Source: JBFXAN01 sp050184225
GTDB lineage: Bacteria > Chloroflexota > Dehalococcoidia > CAUJGQ01
Assembly (NCBI GenBank): GCA_050184225.1
Contig: JBFXAN010000013.1
Coordinates: 1 to 64,000 of the forward strand
Direction: 5' to 3'
DNA: 64,000 bases
Numbering within the stretch: position 1 is the first letter of the stretch; each line of letters begins with the position of its first letter. Shown here one piece after another: positions 7,978 through 17,049 of the stretch. A model generated the notes under the pieces. The model saw only the letters and a program-made list of their open reading frames with translations, was not told the DNA's origin and did no database searches. A program made the translations under genes and the position numbers.

Positions 7978-8985
7978 TCAGGCAGGCAACGGCGGCGTGT
8001 TGCCGGCGACCATGTGCATGTTTGGGTAGCGATCGCCAGACGCCGCACCAACGGGCAACGCGGCGTCGATGCGGGCAACTTCGGCCGCGCTCAGGGTGAT
8101 CGCGAGCGCATCGAGGTTTTCGTCGAGGTAGGAGACACGCTTGGTGCCGGGGATCGGCACGACGTCATCGCCCTGGGCGAGGAGCCAGGCGAGCGCCAGT
8201 TGTGCGGGTGTGCAGCCCTTCTCGATGGCCAGTTCCCGCACCCGCGCGACCAGGGCCAGGTTCCTGGCAAAGTGCTCTCCCTGGAAACGCGGCGTGATCC
8301 GCCGAAAGTCGTCCTCGGCAAGGTCATCCAGCGACGCGATACTCCCCGCGAGGAGGCCGCGGCCGAGCGGGCTATAGGGCACCAGCCCAATCCCCAGCGC
8401 GCAAGCGGCGGGCAGGATCTCGTCCTCGATCTCACGACACCAGAGCGACCACTCACTTTGCAGAGCGGCGATCGGATGAACGGACACGGCGCGGCGCAAC
8501 GTTTCGGCGGAGGCTTCTGAAAGACCGAGATAGCGGACTTTGCCGGCCGTCACGAGATCGGCCATCGCCCCAACCGTCTCCTCAATCGGCACCGTCGGGT
8601 CCATGCGGTGACAGTAATAGAGGTCGATGTACTCGACACCCAACCTCCGTAAGGATGCGTCGCACGCCTCGCGCACGTAGGCTGGGTCCGCCCGCACCTG
8701 AACAAACGGCGGGCCATCGATCCGGACGACGCCGAACTTTGTTGCGAGCACCACCTGATCGCGCCGCCCGCGGATCGTGCGGCCGACCAGTTCTTCGTTC
8801 AGGTGCGGGCCATAGGCATCCGACGTATCGAGCAGCGTCACGCCGCGGTCGAGCGCGCGATCGATCGTGGCGACCGACTCCGCCTGATCGGCGGTACCGT
8901 AATACTCAGTCATGCCCATGCAACCCAGACCAAGGGCGGAAACCACGGGACCATTCCTGCCAAGCCGGCGGGTGGGCATCGTCAT
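7978..8985 (-). CDS. Aldo/keto reductase
   Basis: The 335-residue NADPH-dependent oxidoreductase has a TIM-barrel fold. The catalytic tetrad is visible: Asp and Tyr in LLDTSDAYG, Lys in LATKFG, His in YYCHRMD. The nucleotide-binding end reads VPIPGTKR. It resembles the YajO/Tas-type group that reduces aldehydes and ketones; the substrate is not predictable. The start at 8985 is supported by GAGGAGCG upstream; an extra 41 codons in frame before it look non-coding. It is monocistronic as far as can be seen. Confidence 0.9.
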   Translation of the reverse strand: MTMPTRRLGRNGPVVSALGLGCMGMTEYYGTADQAESVATIDRALDRGVTLLDTSDAYGPHLNEELVGRTIRGRRDQVVLATKFGVVRIDGPPFVQVRADPAYVREACDASLRRLGVEYIDLYYCHRMDPTVPIEETVGAMADLVTAGKVRYLGLSEASAETLRRAVSVHPIAALQSEWSLWCREIEDEILPAACALGIGLVPYSPLGRGLLAGSIASLDDLAEDDFRRITPRFQGEHFARNLALVARVRELAIEKGCTPAQLALAWLLAQGDDVVPIPGTKRVSYLDENLDALAITLSAAEVARIDAALPVGAASGDRYPNMHMVAGNTPPLPA

Positions 8986-9210
8986 GGACCGTCGCTCCTC
9001 TCTCCATGCGCGGTAATGTGCGGGCAGCCTGGCGGCAAGCCTTGTGGGTTGAGCGGGATCGGCGTCAAGGCGAGTGTGTGATCGAGGGTTGATTGCACCT
9101 TGCGCCATCAGTCGATACCGTCAACGTAGCCGTCGCGGCCGGGCACCGCCGGCGGCCATGGACCATCTGATTGAGCGTGACCCGCCCCACACGGCAATGC
9201 GGGAGTCCTG

Positions 9211-10518
9211 ATGCAGCAGCACGATGGGAACGTGGCCCATCCGGTTGAGTCCACCAAAGGATACGGCAAACTCTGGTTGATCATCGGCGTCACGGCGCTT
9301 GTCGGGCTGCCTGGTGTCATCCTCCGCGTGGCGGGCATTCATCCCGACCCGGTGATTGGGGCGCTCGTCTTCGGCTTCGCAATTCTGTCGGCCGCCTTCC
9401 TGCTGAGTTGGGCCGCTGAAACGGCGGAGATGGATATTTCCCAGGGGCTGGCGCTGGCGATCATCGCGTTCATCGCCGTGTTGCCGGAGTACGCGGTCGA
9501 CCTCGTGCTTGCCTGGAACGAGGGCCTTCAGGTCCGTGCCGGTGAAGTCCCCGACGGCCTGGCGATCGCGAACATGACCGGCGGCAACCGGCTCCTGATC
9601 GGCATCGGCTGGCCGCTGGTATTCCTCATCTTCTTCCTCCGCACCCGGCTCCGCGAGCTGATTGTGGACCGGCAGCGGTCGCTGGAGCTGGCGTTCCTCG
9701 CGATCGCGACCCTGTACGTCATCTTCATCCCGCTCCGGCACGCGGTGACGTTGATCGACTCGATCGTGCTCGTCAGCATGTTCGCGATCTATCTCGTCTT
9801 CACCAGCCGAGTAGAGTCGGAGGAATCGGAGCTGGTCGGTCCGGCAAAGGCGATGGGATCGCTCGACGACCGGCCACGACGGTCGCTCGTCGTGATCGCG
9901 TTGATCTACAGCGCGATCGTGATCTTTTCGTCGGCCGAACCGTTCGCGGAATCGTTGATCGAGATCGGTCATGAATTTGGCGTCTCCGAATTCTTCCTGA
10001 TCCAATGGCTGGCGCCGCTGGCCTCGGAATCGCCGGAGATCCTCGTGGCGTCGTTACTCGCTTGGCGAGGGCGGGCCAACGTCGGCATGGGGGCGTTGAT
10101 CTCCTCGAAGGTCAACCAGTGGACCTTGCTGATCGGGACGCTGCCGATCGCATTCTCGATCGCCGCCCGCCAGTTCGAGCTGACCGGCGGCCTGCCCCTC
10201 GACGACCGCCAGCGTGAGGAGATCTTTCTCACGGCGGCGCAATCGGCCTTCGCGATCGCGGTCTTCGTCAATCTCCGCATGAACACGCGGGAGGCAGTGG
10301 CGCTCTTTGTCCTGTTCGCCACGCAGCTGTTCATCACGAACGAGATGGCGCGGATCGTCTATGCGGGCCTCTATACCGTGCTGTGCATCATCTTGCTGAT
10401 CATCCATCGCAAGGATGTCCCGCCTCTGGTGCGGACCGCCTCGGCGATCATGCGCGGGCGACCGGACGAAGCATCAGAAGAGCTCGCGCATAAGTCCGGC
10501 GCGCCGCCATCGCGATGA
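9211..10518 (+). CDS. Ca2+/cation antiporter superfamily membrane protein
   Basis: The protein has 435 residues and about 10-11 hydrophobic helices. Two related halves each carry an acidic alpha-repeat: AVLPEYAVDLVLAW followed by NMTGGNRLLIG in the first, LAPLASESPEILVASLLAW followed by ISSKVNQWTLLIG in the second. This is the pattern of NCX/CaCA antiporters, which exchange Ca2+ or another cation against H+ or Na+ across the cytoplasmic membrane. The specificity is unknown. CGGGAGTCCTG precedes the ATG. A 29-bp-arm hairpin (10527-10612) lies just past the stop and may terminate transcription. Positions 9109-9210 upstream show nothing else. Confidence 0.8.
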   Translation: MQQHDGNVAHPVESTKGYGKLWLIIGVTALVGLPGVILRVAGIHPDPVIGALVFGFAILSAAFLLSWAAETAEMDISQGLALAIIAFIAVLPEYAVDLVLAWNEGLQVRAGEVPDGLAIANMTGGNRLLIGIGWPLVFLIFFLRTRLRELIVDRQRSLELAFLAIATLYVIFIPLRHAVTLIDSIVLVSMFAIYLVFTSRVESEESELVGPAKAMGSLDDRPRRSLVVIALIYSAIVIFSSAEPFAESLIEIGHEFGVSEFFLIQWLAPLASESPEILVASLLAWRGRANVGMGALISSKVNQWTLLIGTLPIAFSIAARQFELTGGLPLDDRQREEIFLTAAQSAFAIAVFVNLRMNTREAVALFVLFATQLFITNEMARIVYAGLYTVLCIILLIIHRKDVPPLVRTASAIMRGRPDEASEELAHKSGAPPSR

Positions 10519-10526
10519 GGGGCGCC

Positions 10527-10612
10527 ACACCGGGGAGCGGGGGCTTCCAGCCCGCCGGTGTGTCACCTCGGCTCACGGGTTGTGCGGGCTGGAAGCCCGC
10601 GCTCCCAGGTGT
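10527..10612. repeat. Long hairpin repeat (family 2), copy 1
   Basis: The 29-bp arms (10527-10555 and its near-exact inverse ending at 10612) differ at only two positions and share the core GGGCTTCCAGCCCGC. A related hairpin lies at 47310-47380 with core GGGCATCCTTGCCCGC and the same flanking GGGAGCG. It sits between convergent genes and could act as a bidirectional terminator. Confidence 0.65.
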
Positions 10613-10680
10613 GGCCGACTCTAGCGGCGATCGTGCTGATCATTTCCACAGAGCGGCTGCCGTGATGCGGTCAGACGGCG

Positions 10681-11184
10681 CTACGGCAGCCGCTCGATGT
10701 ACCCCGGCGCGGCATAGATGTATTGGTTTGGTCCGACGATCAACCACACCGTGCCCTTGCCGGTTTCGGCCTCTTCACCGTTGAGCACCCGTCCGCTCAC
10801 CTGCACCTCGGCGTTCTGGGCCACAGAGCCGACGACGTTGCCGGATTGGATGCGCGGCGCCGAGCGGATGCGCAGGCCGCCCGCCTCCCGAACGATGCCC
10901 ACCCACACCTCATCCACGACCTGGAGGCCGTTCTCGACCCGCGGCGTCGCCGTCGGGGTTGCGGCGGCCGGTGTCGCGGTTGGGGTTGGGCTCTCCGGGG
11001 TTTGTGAAGGGCTGGGCTCCGGCGTCGGCGTTCCGACGACCGCGGTGATCGCACGCGGCGGCTCGGTTGCCGTCGCCGCCGCCTGGGGAGAGGATGGCGT
11101 CTCGCCCTTGTCCTGCGAGCAGGCTGCCGCCGGGAGAAGCACGACGACCGCCGCGAGCGGAAGGAATATCCGTCGTGGTTGCAT
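10681..11184 (-). CDS. Lipoprotein with SH3b domain
   Basis: The 167-residue lipoprotein has a signal peptide and lipobox LPAAACS, then a low-complexity Thr/Pro/Ala linker (TPTPEPSPSQTPESPTPTAT) and a C-terminal bacterial SH3-like domain (GLRIRSAPRIQSGNVVGSV, then GTVWLIVG). SH3b domains commonly bind cell-wall or surface ligands, so a lipid-anchored extracytoplasmic binding role is likely. The upstream gap 11185-11379 separates it from a divergent gene and should hold both promoters, though I see no clear boxes. Confidence 0.75.
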   Translation of the reverse strand: MQPRRIFLPLAAVVVLLPAAACSQDKGETPSSPQAAATATEPPRAITAVVGTPTPEPSPSQTPESPTPTATPAAATPTATPRVENGLQVVDEVWVGIVREAGGLRIRSAPRIQSGNVVGSVAQNAEVQVSGRVLNGEEAETGKGTVWLIVGPNQYIYAAPGYIERLP

Positions 11185-11379
11185 GGCACGTCAACTGGGA
11201 AGAAATCATGGGTGCAACAGGTGTTGCGTCCCCAGTATAGGCATCTTCGTCCGCCGCTCAAGGGGAACATTACGGTCAAACCGGCTACGCTCGTCAGAGA
11301 CTCGCGGCCGCCTTCGAACGGTGGTCACGCCACGCACTCGGTGTCCGGCGTTCATGATGTCGACAGGAACCATGACACG

Positions 11380-12729
11380 ATGACCCTTCGGAGCAGCACC
11401 TCCTCACCAACGCGATACGCCGTGCTCGGCGGCGGCGCCGCCGGCCTCATGCTGGCCTGGACGCTCGCCCGCGCGGGCGAGAAGGTTACGCTGTATGAAC
11501 GCGAGCGCCTGCCTGGTGGATTGGCCGCCGGGTTCAAGGTGGGCGAGATCTGGCTCGAAAAGTTCTATCATCACATCTTCAAGAGCGATCGCCGGATCAT
11601 CCGCCTGATCGAGACGCTGGGACTGAGCGATCGCCTGGTCTGGGGCCACCCGGTCAGCGCCGTGCTCACCGGCGGCGAGGAATGGCAACTCGACTCCGCG
11701 CAGAGCTTGTTGAAGTTCGCGCCGCTCTCGCTCGCCGAGCGGCTGCGGATGGCGGCGGCGATGGCCTATCTCAAGGCGGAGCCACGGGCGACGCGGCTCG
11801 AAGGACAGACGGCCGCCCGCTGGATCCGCCGCTGGATGGGCGCCGGTCCCTATCGCACCGTCTGGCGTCCGCTGCTCGAAGGGAAGTTCGGCGCGTTGGC
11901 CGACGACATCGCCGCCCCCTGGTTCTGGGCGCGGGTCCACGACCGCACGACGGCGCTCGGCTATCTCCGCGGCGGCTTCCAGCAGGTCTACAACGGTCTG
12001 GCCGAAGGGATCGCCGGCGCGGGCGGCACGCTGCGATTCGATACCGAGGTCACGGAGATTCGTCCGGAACCAGGTGGCGGCCTGTGCGTCGAAACGAACG
12101 ATGGTGGTCAGCGATTCGACCGTGTGATCTCCTGCCTGCCGACCCGCGTCACCTGCCGGCTCACACCCGCGCTACCACAGCGATACCGGCAACGCTACGA
12201 CTGGGGTCAGGCGTACGGCGCCCACTGCCTGATCCTCACGCTCGACCGGCAGCTGACCGATTCCTACTGGCTCAACATCAGTGATCCCGGCTACCCGTTC
12301 ATGGTGCTGGTCGAACACACGAACTATCTTCCGCCGGAAGACTACGGCGGACGCCACCTGGTCTACATCGGCAACTACCGGCCGATGGACGATCCAATCT
12401 ATACGAAGGACGCCGACACGCTCCTGTCCGAGTACCTTCCCCACCTCAAACGCATCAATCCAAACATCAGCCGCGAGTGGATCACCGAAACGCGGGCTTT
12501 TGCCGCACCGTTCGCCCAGCCGATCGTCACGGTCGACTACCGCAACCACATCCCACCCGCCCGAACGCCGATCCCCGGCCTGTTCCTGGCGAACATGTTC
12601 CAGGTCTACCCGCACGACCGCGGCCAAAACTACTCCATCGATCTGGCCGAGAGGCTGGCGCAGCGGCTGCTGAACACGCCAAAGAGCAGCGATGCCGCTC
12701 CTGCACGTCCGCCGAACAGCGGCGAGTAG
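11380..12729 (+). CDS. FAD/NAD(P)-dependent oxidoreductase, amine-oxidase/protoporphyrinogen-oxidase-like
   Basis: The 449-residue flavoprotein has a dinucleotide-binding motif near its N-terminus (VLGGGAAGLMLAW, then an acidic beta-2 end LYERE) and the following GG motif (LPGGLAAGF). The later part (RVISCLPTRV, GLFLANMFQVYPHDRGQNY) matches the flavin-binding C-terminal region of the protoporphyrinogen oxidase/UDP-galactopyranose-mutase-like group. The electron donor and product are not predictable. The ATG at 11380 places the FAD motif about 15 residues in; the frame continues upstream without coding character. A bidirectional terminator follows. Confidence 0.8.
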   Translation: MTLRSSTSSPTRYAVLGGGAAGLMLAWTLARAGEKVTLYERERLPGGLAAGFKVGEIWLEKFYHHIFKSDRRIIRLIETLGLSDRLVWGHPVSAVLTGGEEWQLDSAQSLLKFAPLSLAERLRMAAAMAYLKAEPRATRLEGQTAARWIRRWMGAGPYRTVWRPLLEGKFGALADDIAAPWFWARVHDRTTALGYLRGGFQQVYNGLAEGIAGAGGTLRFDTEVTEIRPEPGGGLCVETNDGGQRFDRVISCLPTRVTCRLTPALPQRYRQRYDWGQAYGAHCLILTLDRQLTDSYWLNISDPGYPFMVLVEHTNYLPPEDYGGRHLVYIGNYRPMDDPIYTKDADTLLSEYLPHLKRINPNISREWITETRAFAAPFAQPIVTVDYRNHIPPARTPIPGLFLANMFQVYPHDRGQNYSIDLAERLAQRLLNTPKSSDAAPARPPNSGE

Positions 12730-12757
12730 ATAGCCAGCGACATCACGATGGACAAGA

Positions 12758-12791
12758 AAACACCCGGCAGTCCTTTGACCGCCGGGTGTTT
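12758..12791. terminator. Bidirectional intrinsic terminator
   Basis: AAACACCCGGC and its exact inverse GCCGGGTGTTT are separated by 12 nt, with A-rich and T-rich flanks. It lies between the convergent FAD oxidoreductase and membrane-protein genes. Confidence 0.75.
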
Positions 12792-12825
12792 CGATGCGCC
12801 CCGGACTGAATCGTGGCTACGCCAC

Positions 12826-13956
12826 TCAGGCGGGCATATCACTGCCGATCGCGGCAGCTGCATGTCCGTTGGTCGCCACTGGTGTCCGCTCGGTCGGAAC
12901 CATGGTCACGATCGTCCGCAGCGGCACCAGATCGGCCGGCCGCGTCGCATGGACTGCAACCGGCGGAATCAGACGCTCGGCGATCTCCGTCCCCACGGCC
13001 GGACGCTCCACCAGCGCGATCGGTGTGAGCCGGAGCCGCTCCGCGAACGGGAACCGACACACCCAATTGAAGATGCCTACTCCCGCCCGCATCGCTGTAT
13101 CCAGCACTGCTGTAACCAGTGCCGCCGCTGTATCCAGGAAGCGGACGATGATGTACAACACCACCCTGAGCAGATGAAGCATTCCGCACAGCGCCATCAT
13201 CGCCAACGCCACCAGCGCGCCGATCGAAACCGGCAGACTCCATCCTGCCAGCAAGGTCCCACCAACGAGGAGCACAGCCAATAAGATCCAGAACACGATC
13301 GGCAGTGTGTAAAACAGTTCGGCCGGCGGGTTGTCGTATCCAGCTAGCGAACCCCAGAGGAACAACATCACCGCCGCAAAGCCCGTCAGCACCAACCCGA
13401 CCAAGCTGAGCAGGGCCACGCGCCGCCGGTTGACCGCCTTCATATTCGCCCACGGCCGGTGAGCCGGGCTGGCAAAGGTTATGTCCAGCAGGACCCATCC
13501 GTAGATGAGCCCCAGGGAAATGAACATCGTCGCTGTCAGCAGGCCGATCGACACTGCCAGGCTCTCGACTCCCGGCTCGGTTCCAAGCAGGCCGGCAAAG
13601 CGCAGATCGGCGACGTAGAGGTCGCTGGCTGCCAGCACCAGCAGCAAGAAAAGATAGGCTAGGGGGATAACAAAGTCCCACAAACTCGGCTGCCGAGGAA
13701 CGTGGTCCTCAGTCTCAGGGCTGACGTAGGCCAGTTCCACCAGCCGCTCATGCGTCCAGCGGCTCACCGTCGGCAGCACCTGGTGGATCGCCTGGGCGAT
13801 CACGACCCAGGGTGCGGCCAGCCACCGGAAGAGCATACCGATCATCTCGATGATCCGGTTCCGAAACGGCGCCGTCAGCAACAGGCCGACGGCGCCGAAC
13901 AGAACGACCAGGATCGCCAGAACGATGTTGGTCGTGATGATGATGGTGATAATGAT
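12826..13956 (-). CDS. Polytopic membrane protein with apparent ATC/ATT start
   Basis: About 376 residues with 5-7 hydrophobic segments (for example IVLAILVVLFGAVGLLL, FVIPLAYLFLLLVLA, LAVSIGLLTATMFISLGLIY, IVFWILLAVLLVGGTLL) and a polar Ala/Thr/Pro-rich tail. The family is not recognised. A perfect AGGAGGT (13963-13969) overlaps the stop of the upstream lipoprotein gene, but the in-frame codons after it are ATC (13956), ATT (13953), ATC; no ATG, GTG or TTG exists at usable distance. The only in-frame ATG (14052) would overlap the lipoprotein gene by 85 bp and add a non-hydrophobic stretch. Coupled translation from ATC or ATT is the simplest reading. Confidence 0.65.
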   Translation of the reverse strand: MIITIIITTNIVLAILVVLFGAVGLLLTAPFRNRIIEMIGMLFRWLAAPWVVIAQAIHQVLPTVSRWTHERLVELAYVSPETEDHVPRQPSLWDFVIPLAYLFLLLVLAASDLYVADLRFAGLLGTEPGVESLAVSIGLLTATMFISLGLIYGWVLLDITFASPAHRPWANMKAVNRRRVALLSLVGLVLTGFAAVMLFLWGSLAGYDNPPAELFYTLPIVFWILLAVLLVGGTLLAGWSLPVSIGALVALAMMALCGMLHLLRVVLYIIVRFLDTAAALVTAVLDTAMRAGVGIFNWVCRFPFAERLRLTPIALVERPAVGTEIAERLIPPVAVHATRPADLVPLRTIVTMVPTERTPVATNGHAAAAIGSDMPA

Positions 13957-13967
13957 GGTCGCACCTC

Positions 13968-14882
13968 CTAGTCCAGCAGACCGGCCAGATCCTCGGCCGG
14001 GTCGTAGTACTCGATGACGCTGACACCCGCCGCGGCGAAGACCGGGTTCCACGTCGCTTCTTCGCGCTCACACTCGACCTGGCTGTCGCAGTGCAGCACC
14101 ACCCGCACCGTGACGCCCTCGAGCTTCAGATTCTTGATGTTCTGAGTTCCCCAGGCGACGAGGTCGGTGAAGAGCACCAACCGCCGCTCACCCGGCTCGC
14201 GGGCGAGGATGCCGGCCGCTTTAGTTAGGCATCCGCCGACGTCGCTGCCCTGCGCCGCCGGCGGCTCCGCGCCGACGAGCGCATCCATCACCAACGCCAG
14301 CGCCGTCGTCTCGTGAGCCAGCACCGCCCGCTGTTTTTCGAGATCTTGCTGATACGCCGCATCGATCGCCGCAATCGCGTCCCGCCACCGCAGCGAGCGA
14401 TCCTGGTTCTCTGCCTCCAGCTGCTGCCGCTTGTCGCGGTTGTACATGAGCGCCGGATCCTCCAGGTCATGTAACTTCGGCTGCGGCGGATCCGCCGCCC
14501 GAACCGGCGTGTCTGGAATCGCACCGATCCGGAAGGCAACCAGGTCAGCGGACTCGTCCGCTGAGTGATGGGTGATCCACCGAACCCACGCGTTCGTCCG
14601 CATGTGCGATGGCGCCAGCCGCTGCTCTATGAGCCAGCGCAGTTGCTCGCGCGCCCGATCGAGCAGCACCCGCGGGTAACTGCTCGATCCATCGATACAC
14701 GCTACAAGGCTCAGGCTCTGCGGGCCGCGCAACACGGGTATGTCCGCCGCCGGAGCGGAGTGCACCTTCTGCGACGGCGGCGCCCCGCCGGCAGCGTCTG
14801 CCGGCGTGTTGGTCGACAGATCACCACACGCGACGGACAGCGCCAGCGCCGCCGTCAAGATCACGGGAATGACTTGCCTCAT
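13968..14882 (-). CDS. Lipoprotein with von Willebrand A-like fold
   Basis: The 304-residue protein has a lipoprotein signal (ILTAALALSVACG). LSLVACIDGSSS carries a DxSxS MIDAS-type metal site, and LVLFTDLVAWG supplies the later threonine position; the tail VRVVLHC fits the closing beta strand of a VWA fold. The middle (DKRQQLEAENQDRSLRW) is probably a helical insertion. It is likely exposed on the outer membrane face and binds a partner through metal. GGAG precedes the start at 14882. The next gene, a membrane protein, is translationally coupled to its stop, so the two likely work together. Confidence 0.7.
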   Translation of the reverse strand: MRQVIPVILTAALALSVACGDLSTNTPADAAGGAPPSQKVHSAPAADIPVLRGPQSLSLVACIDGSSSYPRVLLDRAREQLRWLIEQRLAPSHMRTNAWVRWITHHSADESADLVAFRIGAIPDTPVRAADPPQPKLHDLEDPALMYNRDKRQQLEAENQDRSLRWRDAIAAIDAAYQQDLEKQRAVLAHETTALALVMDALVGAEPPAAQGSDVGGCLTKAAGILAREPGERRLVLFTDLVAWGTQNIKNLKLEGVTVRVVLHCDSQVECEREEATWNPVFAAAGVSVIEYYDPAEDLAGLLD

Positions 14883-14901
14883 CAGTGGCTCCTTCGATAT
14901 G

Positions 14902-14928
14902 ATCGCCGCCGCAATATGCGGCGGCGAT
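14902..14928. promoter_or_regulatory. Perfect 12-bp inverted repeat in leader
   Basis: ATCGCCGCCGCA-ATA-TGCGGCGGCGAT lies 20 nt before the lipoprotein start codon. With a 3-nt loop it would form a strong RNA hairpin at or near the ribosome site. As DNA it could be an operator. No T-run follows, so a terminator is less likely. Confidence 0.5.
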
Positions 14929-14957
14929 GTCCAGCTACCTTTTTCCCATGCCATGGC

Positions 14958-15182
14958 TCAGTTTCGTGAAGGCCGTGACTCCCAGGAGCGACCCCAGGAA
15001 GAAAGGAATTGGTGGTAGCTGCGCCGACGGGCACGTTCCCTGAGCGTGTCCATCGAAAGATAGCCAGACCTGCGAGAATGAGGATTCGGCAATGCGGTCC
15101 ACATCTTGTGTTGATACCGCCGCTCCATCTCCCGCTCCTGCTCCGTACCGACGTACGGAGCAATCCAGGTGGCCTGCCTCAT
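14958..15182 (-). CDS. Small basic hypothetical protein
   Basis: The 74 residues are rich in Arg/Glu (YVGTEQEREMERRYQHKMW). The family is not recognised. It is supported mainly by a strong GGAGGTGCTGA spacing before the ATG and by sharing strand with the lipoprotein gene 75 bp downstream. An overlapping frame ends in a hydrophobic stretch (PIPFFLGSLLGVTAFT), so a frameshift joining the two frames is possible. Positions 15183-15410 upstream show nothing convincing. Confidence 0.35.
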   Translation of the reverse strand: MRQATWIAPYVGTEQEREMERRYQHKMWTALPNPHSRRSGYLSMDTLRERARRRSYHQFLSSWGRSWESRPSRN

Positions 15183-15410
15183 TCAGCACCTCCGTGAGGA
15201 TTCCCCTGTGTTTAGCCGTCTTCAGTTGTTAAAGGTCAGTTGGCCGGCAGCGCTGCGAAGCCGTATTTTCAGGATGAGGCACGATGGGCGATCAACGACT
15301 TCCGACCGAGAGGGGCGCAGCGCATTTTCTGCGCCCGGAGCGCAAACACGAGCTTCGAAACAGGACGGATACACGCGCAACGTTCCGCGGAAGTAGGGGG
15401 TCGGCTAAGG

Positions 15411-16916
15411 ATGGTGTATGAACCAATTGAAAGGTTGACTCCGGACATGCGCGAGAAACTTGAGGTGATCGCGCACTTGTATTCCGGACCGGAGATGGAT
15501 CGATGGCAGCATCAAGACGATGGACTACCAGAGCATGGTGCGAAGACCATCGAGAATGCCGTGCAACCACTGTTCAGGCAACTGGTGGTAGAGGAGAAGA
15601 GTGCTTTTCTTGACTTCGTCACCGGCTTCGGACTGAGCCGTCGGAGCATGGAGAGGCGTCTTGGAGAGGATTCTCCATTCGCAACTCCCGGCATCCGCCG
15701 CGCGATTATCGCGTCGCTCTATTGGGCGCACCGCCAGTCATTCGCCCGAGCTGTCCAGGTCGAGGAATCCTTACGTGGGAGCAATCAGGATATTGTGGAC
15801 CGATTGGGACTTCCCGTAGTGGCGCTCGACCTAGTCATCGGGCGGCATCAAGGATGGCGGCATCGTTCTGCGATGGACTCGGATATCACGACGACCCTTT
15901 CAAGTGAACGCGAGGCTTCGGATGAGATTCAGCAGTTCGTGACGAAGGTTTGGTCGCGCGTTATGGAGTTGTATCCGAGATCGAAGAAGGAATCGACGCT
16001 GTATAGCGTTCGCGGATATCACATCGGTCGCGGGGATGCCGACGATAGTGCAAACCTGGGACTCGATCTCGAACCCACACATTATGACTGGTTTCAGGGG
16101 ACAAACAATGCGTTCCAGGTAGATAATGGGCGCTTTGCTACCGAGGCTTGGCAACTGGAGTTGGGCCATCATGAAATGAAAACTGCGGGAAGTGCGCTCA
16201 AGCTCTCACTCCTCGCCAATCCCCTATCCGTCACATGTGCGGCATTTGCGAGAGATCAATACAACAGCCTTCTGATCGGAATTCAGCGACGCAACATCTC
16301 CCAGGTAGCAGGTGGGCATTATGGATACCAAGCGACAGCGGGCGGATTCGTGTCCGTCTCCGACAACCCGAAGAAGAGCGATGCACCGTCGACTGGAGCG
16401 CCACCCGACCCCTTCCGCACCATCTGCCGCGAGTTTTCAGAGGAGGCATACGTACGTGACCGGGAGCAGTGGATCGTCTTCCCAGAACACGTGACCCTTT
16501 TCGGGTTGGTCCGTGACAAGGCCTCATGCTGGGAAGTGGGTCTGGTCGGTGAGATCGACTTGCCGGTCTCTCGCGAAGAGATCGACAATCTATTGCCCGG
16601 AACGGACCACTACTTCGAGGGACAGCCCAAACTCGACCCGATAACCGGTAAACATGAGCCGCCGATCGTGTGGAAGTCAGCCGAACCGGAGCAATTAGCA
16701 TATTGGATGGAGCACGAGGAGCAGTGCGGATTTCCAGACTGGATGCCGTTCGGCCTGACAGCGACCATCCTTGCGCTCGTTCGTCGATTTGGCCTGGAGC
16801 GAGTACGGCGGGCGTTCAAGCCGGTCATTGATCGGTTTGGTCTACATCTTCTGATGACCGAAGACAAGGCACGTCCTCCAAGGCCGGATCGAATTCGGCG
16901 GCAACCATCCAGTTAG
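15411..16916 (+). CDS. Nudix-like protein with degenerate box, large N-terminal extension
   Basis: About 501 residues. The C-terminal 230 residues parallel the next gene: SLLIGIQRRN, then YQATAGGFVSVSD, then REFSEEAYV, which aligns with the REUxEExGU half of a Nudix box but has Ala-Tyr instead of a Gly-containing end. The ending DWMPFGLTATILALVRRFG corresponds to SFVPLGGAAVVAALCDRYG in the neighbour. The N-terminal 270 residues are unrecognised (HRQSFARAVQVEESLRG, then FVTKVWSRVMELYPRSKKES). Local codon choice looks less GC-biased than the flanks, hinting at transfer. The start is uncertain: the frame stays open to 15240, and the ATG at 15411 has only AAGG beside it. Confidence 0.6.
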   Translation: MVYEPIERLTPDMREKLEVIAHLYSGPEMDRWQHQDDGLPEHGAKTIENAVQPLFRQLVVEEKSAFLDFVTGFGLSRRSMERRLGEDSPFATPGIRRAIIASLYWAHRQSFARAVQVEESLRGSNQDIVDRLGLPVVALDLVIGRHQGWRHRSAMDSDITTTLSSEREASDEIQQFVTKVWSRVMELYPRSKKESTLYSVRGYHIGRGDADDSANLGLDLEPTHYDWFQGTNNAFQVDNGRFATEAWQLELGHHEMKTAGSALKLSLLANPLSVTCAAFARDQYNSLLIGIQRRNISQVAGGHYGYQATAGGFVSVSDNPKKSDAPSTGAPPDPFRTICREFSEEAYVRDREQWIVFPEHVTLFGLVRDKASCWEVGLVGEIDLPVSREEIDNLLPGTDHYFEGQPKLDPITGKHEPPIVWKSAEPEQLAYWMEHEEQCGFPDWMPFGLTATILALVRRFGLERVRRAFKPVIDRFGLHLLMTEDKARPPRPDRIRRQPSS

Positions 16917-17049
16917 ACAGCGATAGCGGTCCGACGCTCGGCTCGACCAGCGATTCTCTTCTGAGGGGTAGTATGCACGTTTTGCGCCGCGCTGTTCCGA
17001 CAATGTGCGCTTGGAGCCGGTTCGGCCGCGCCGCCGCCGAGACGCGACG

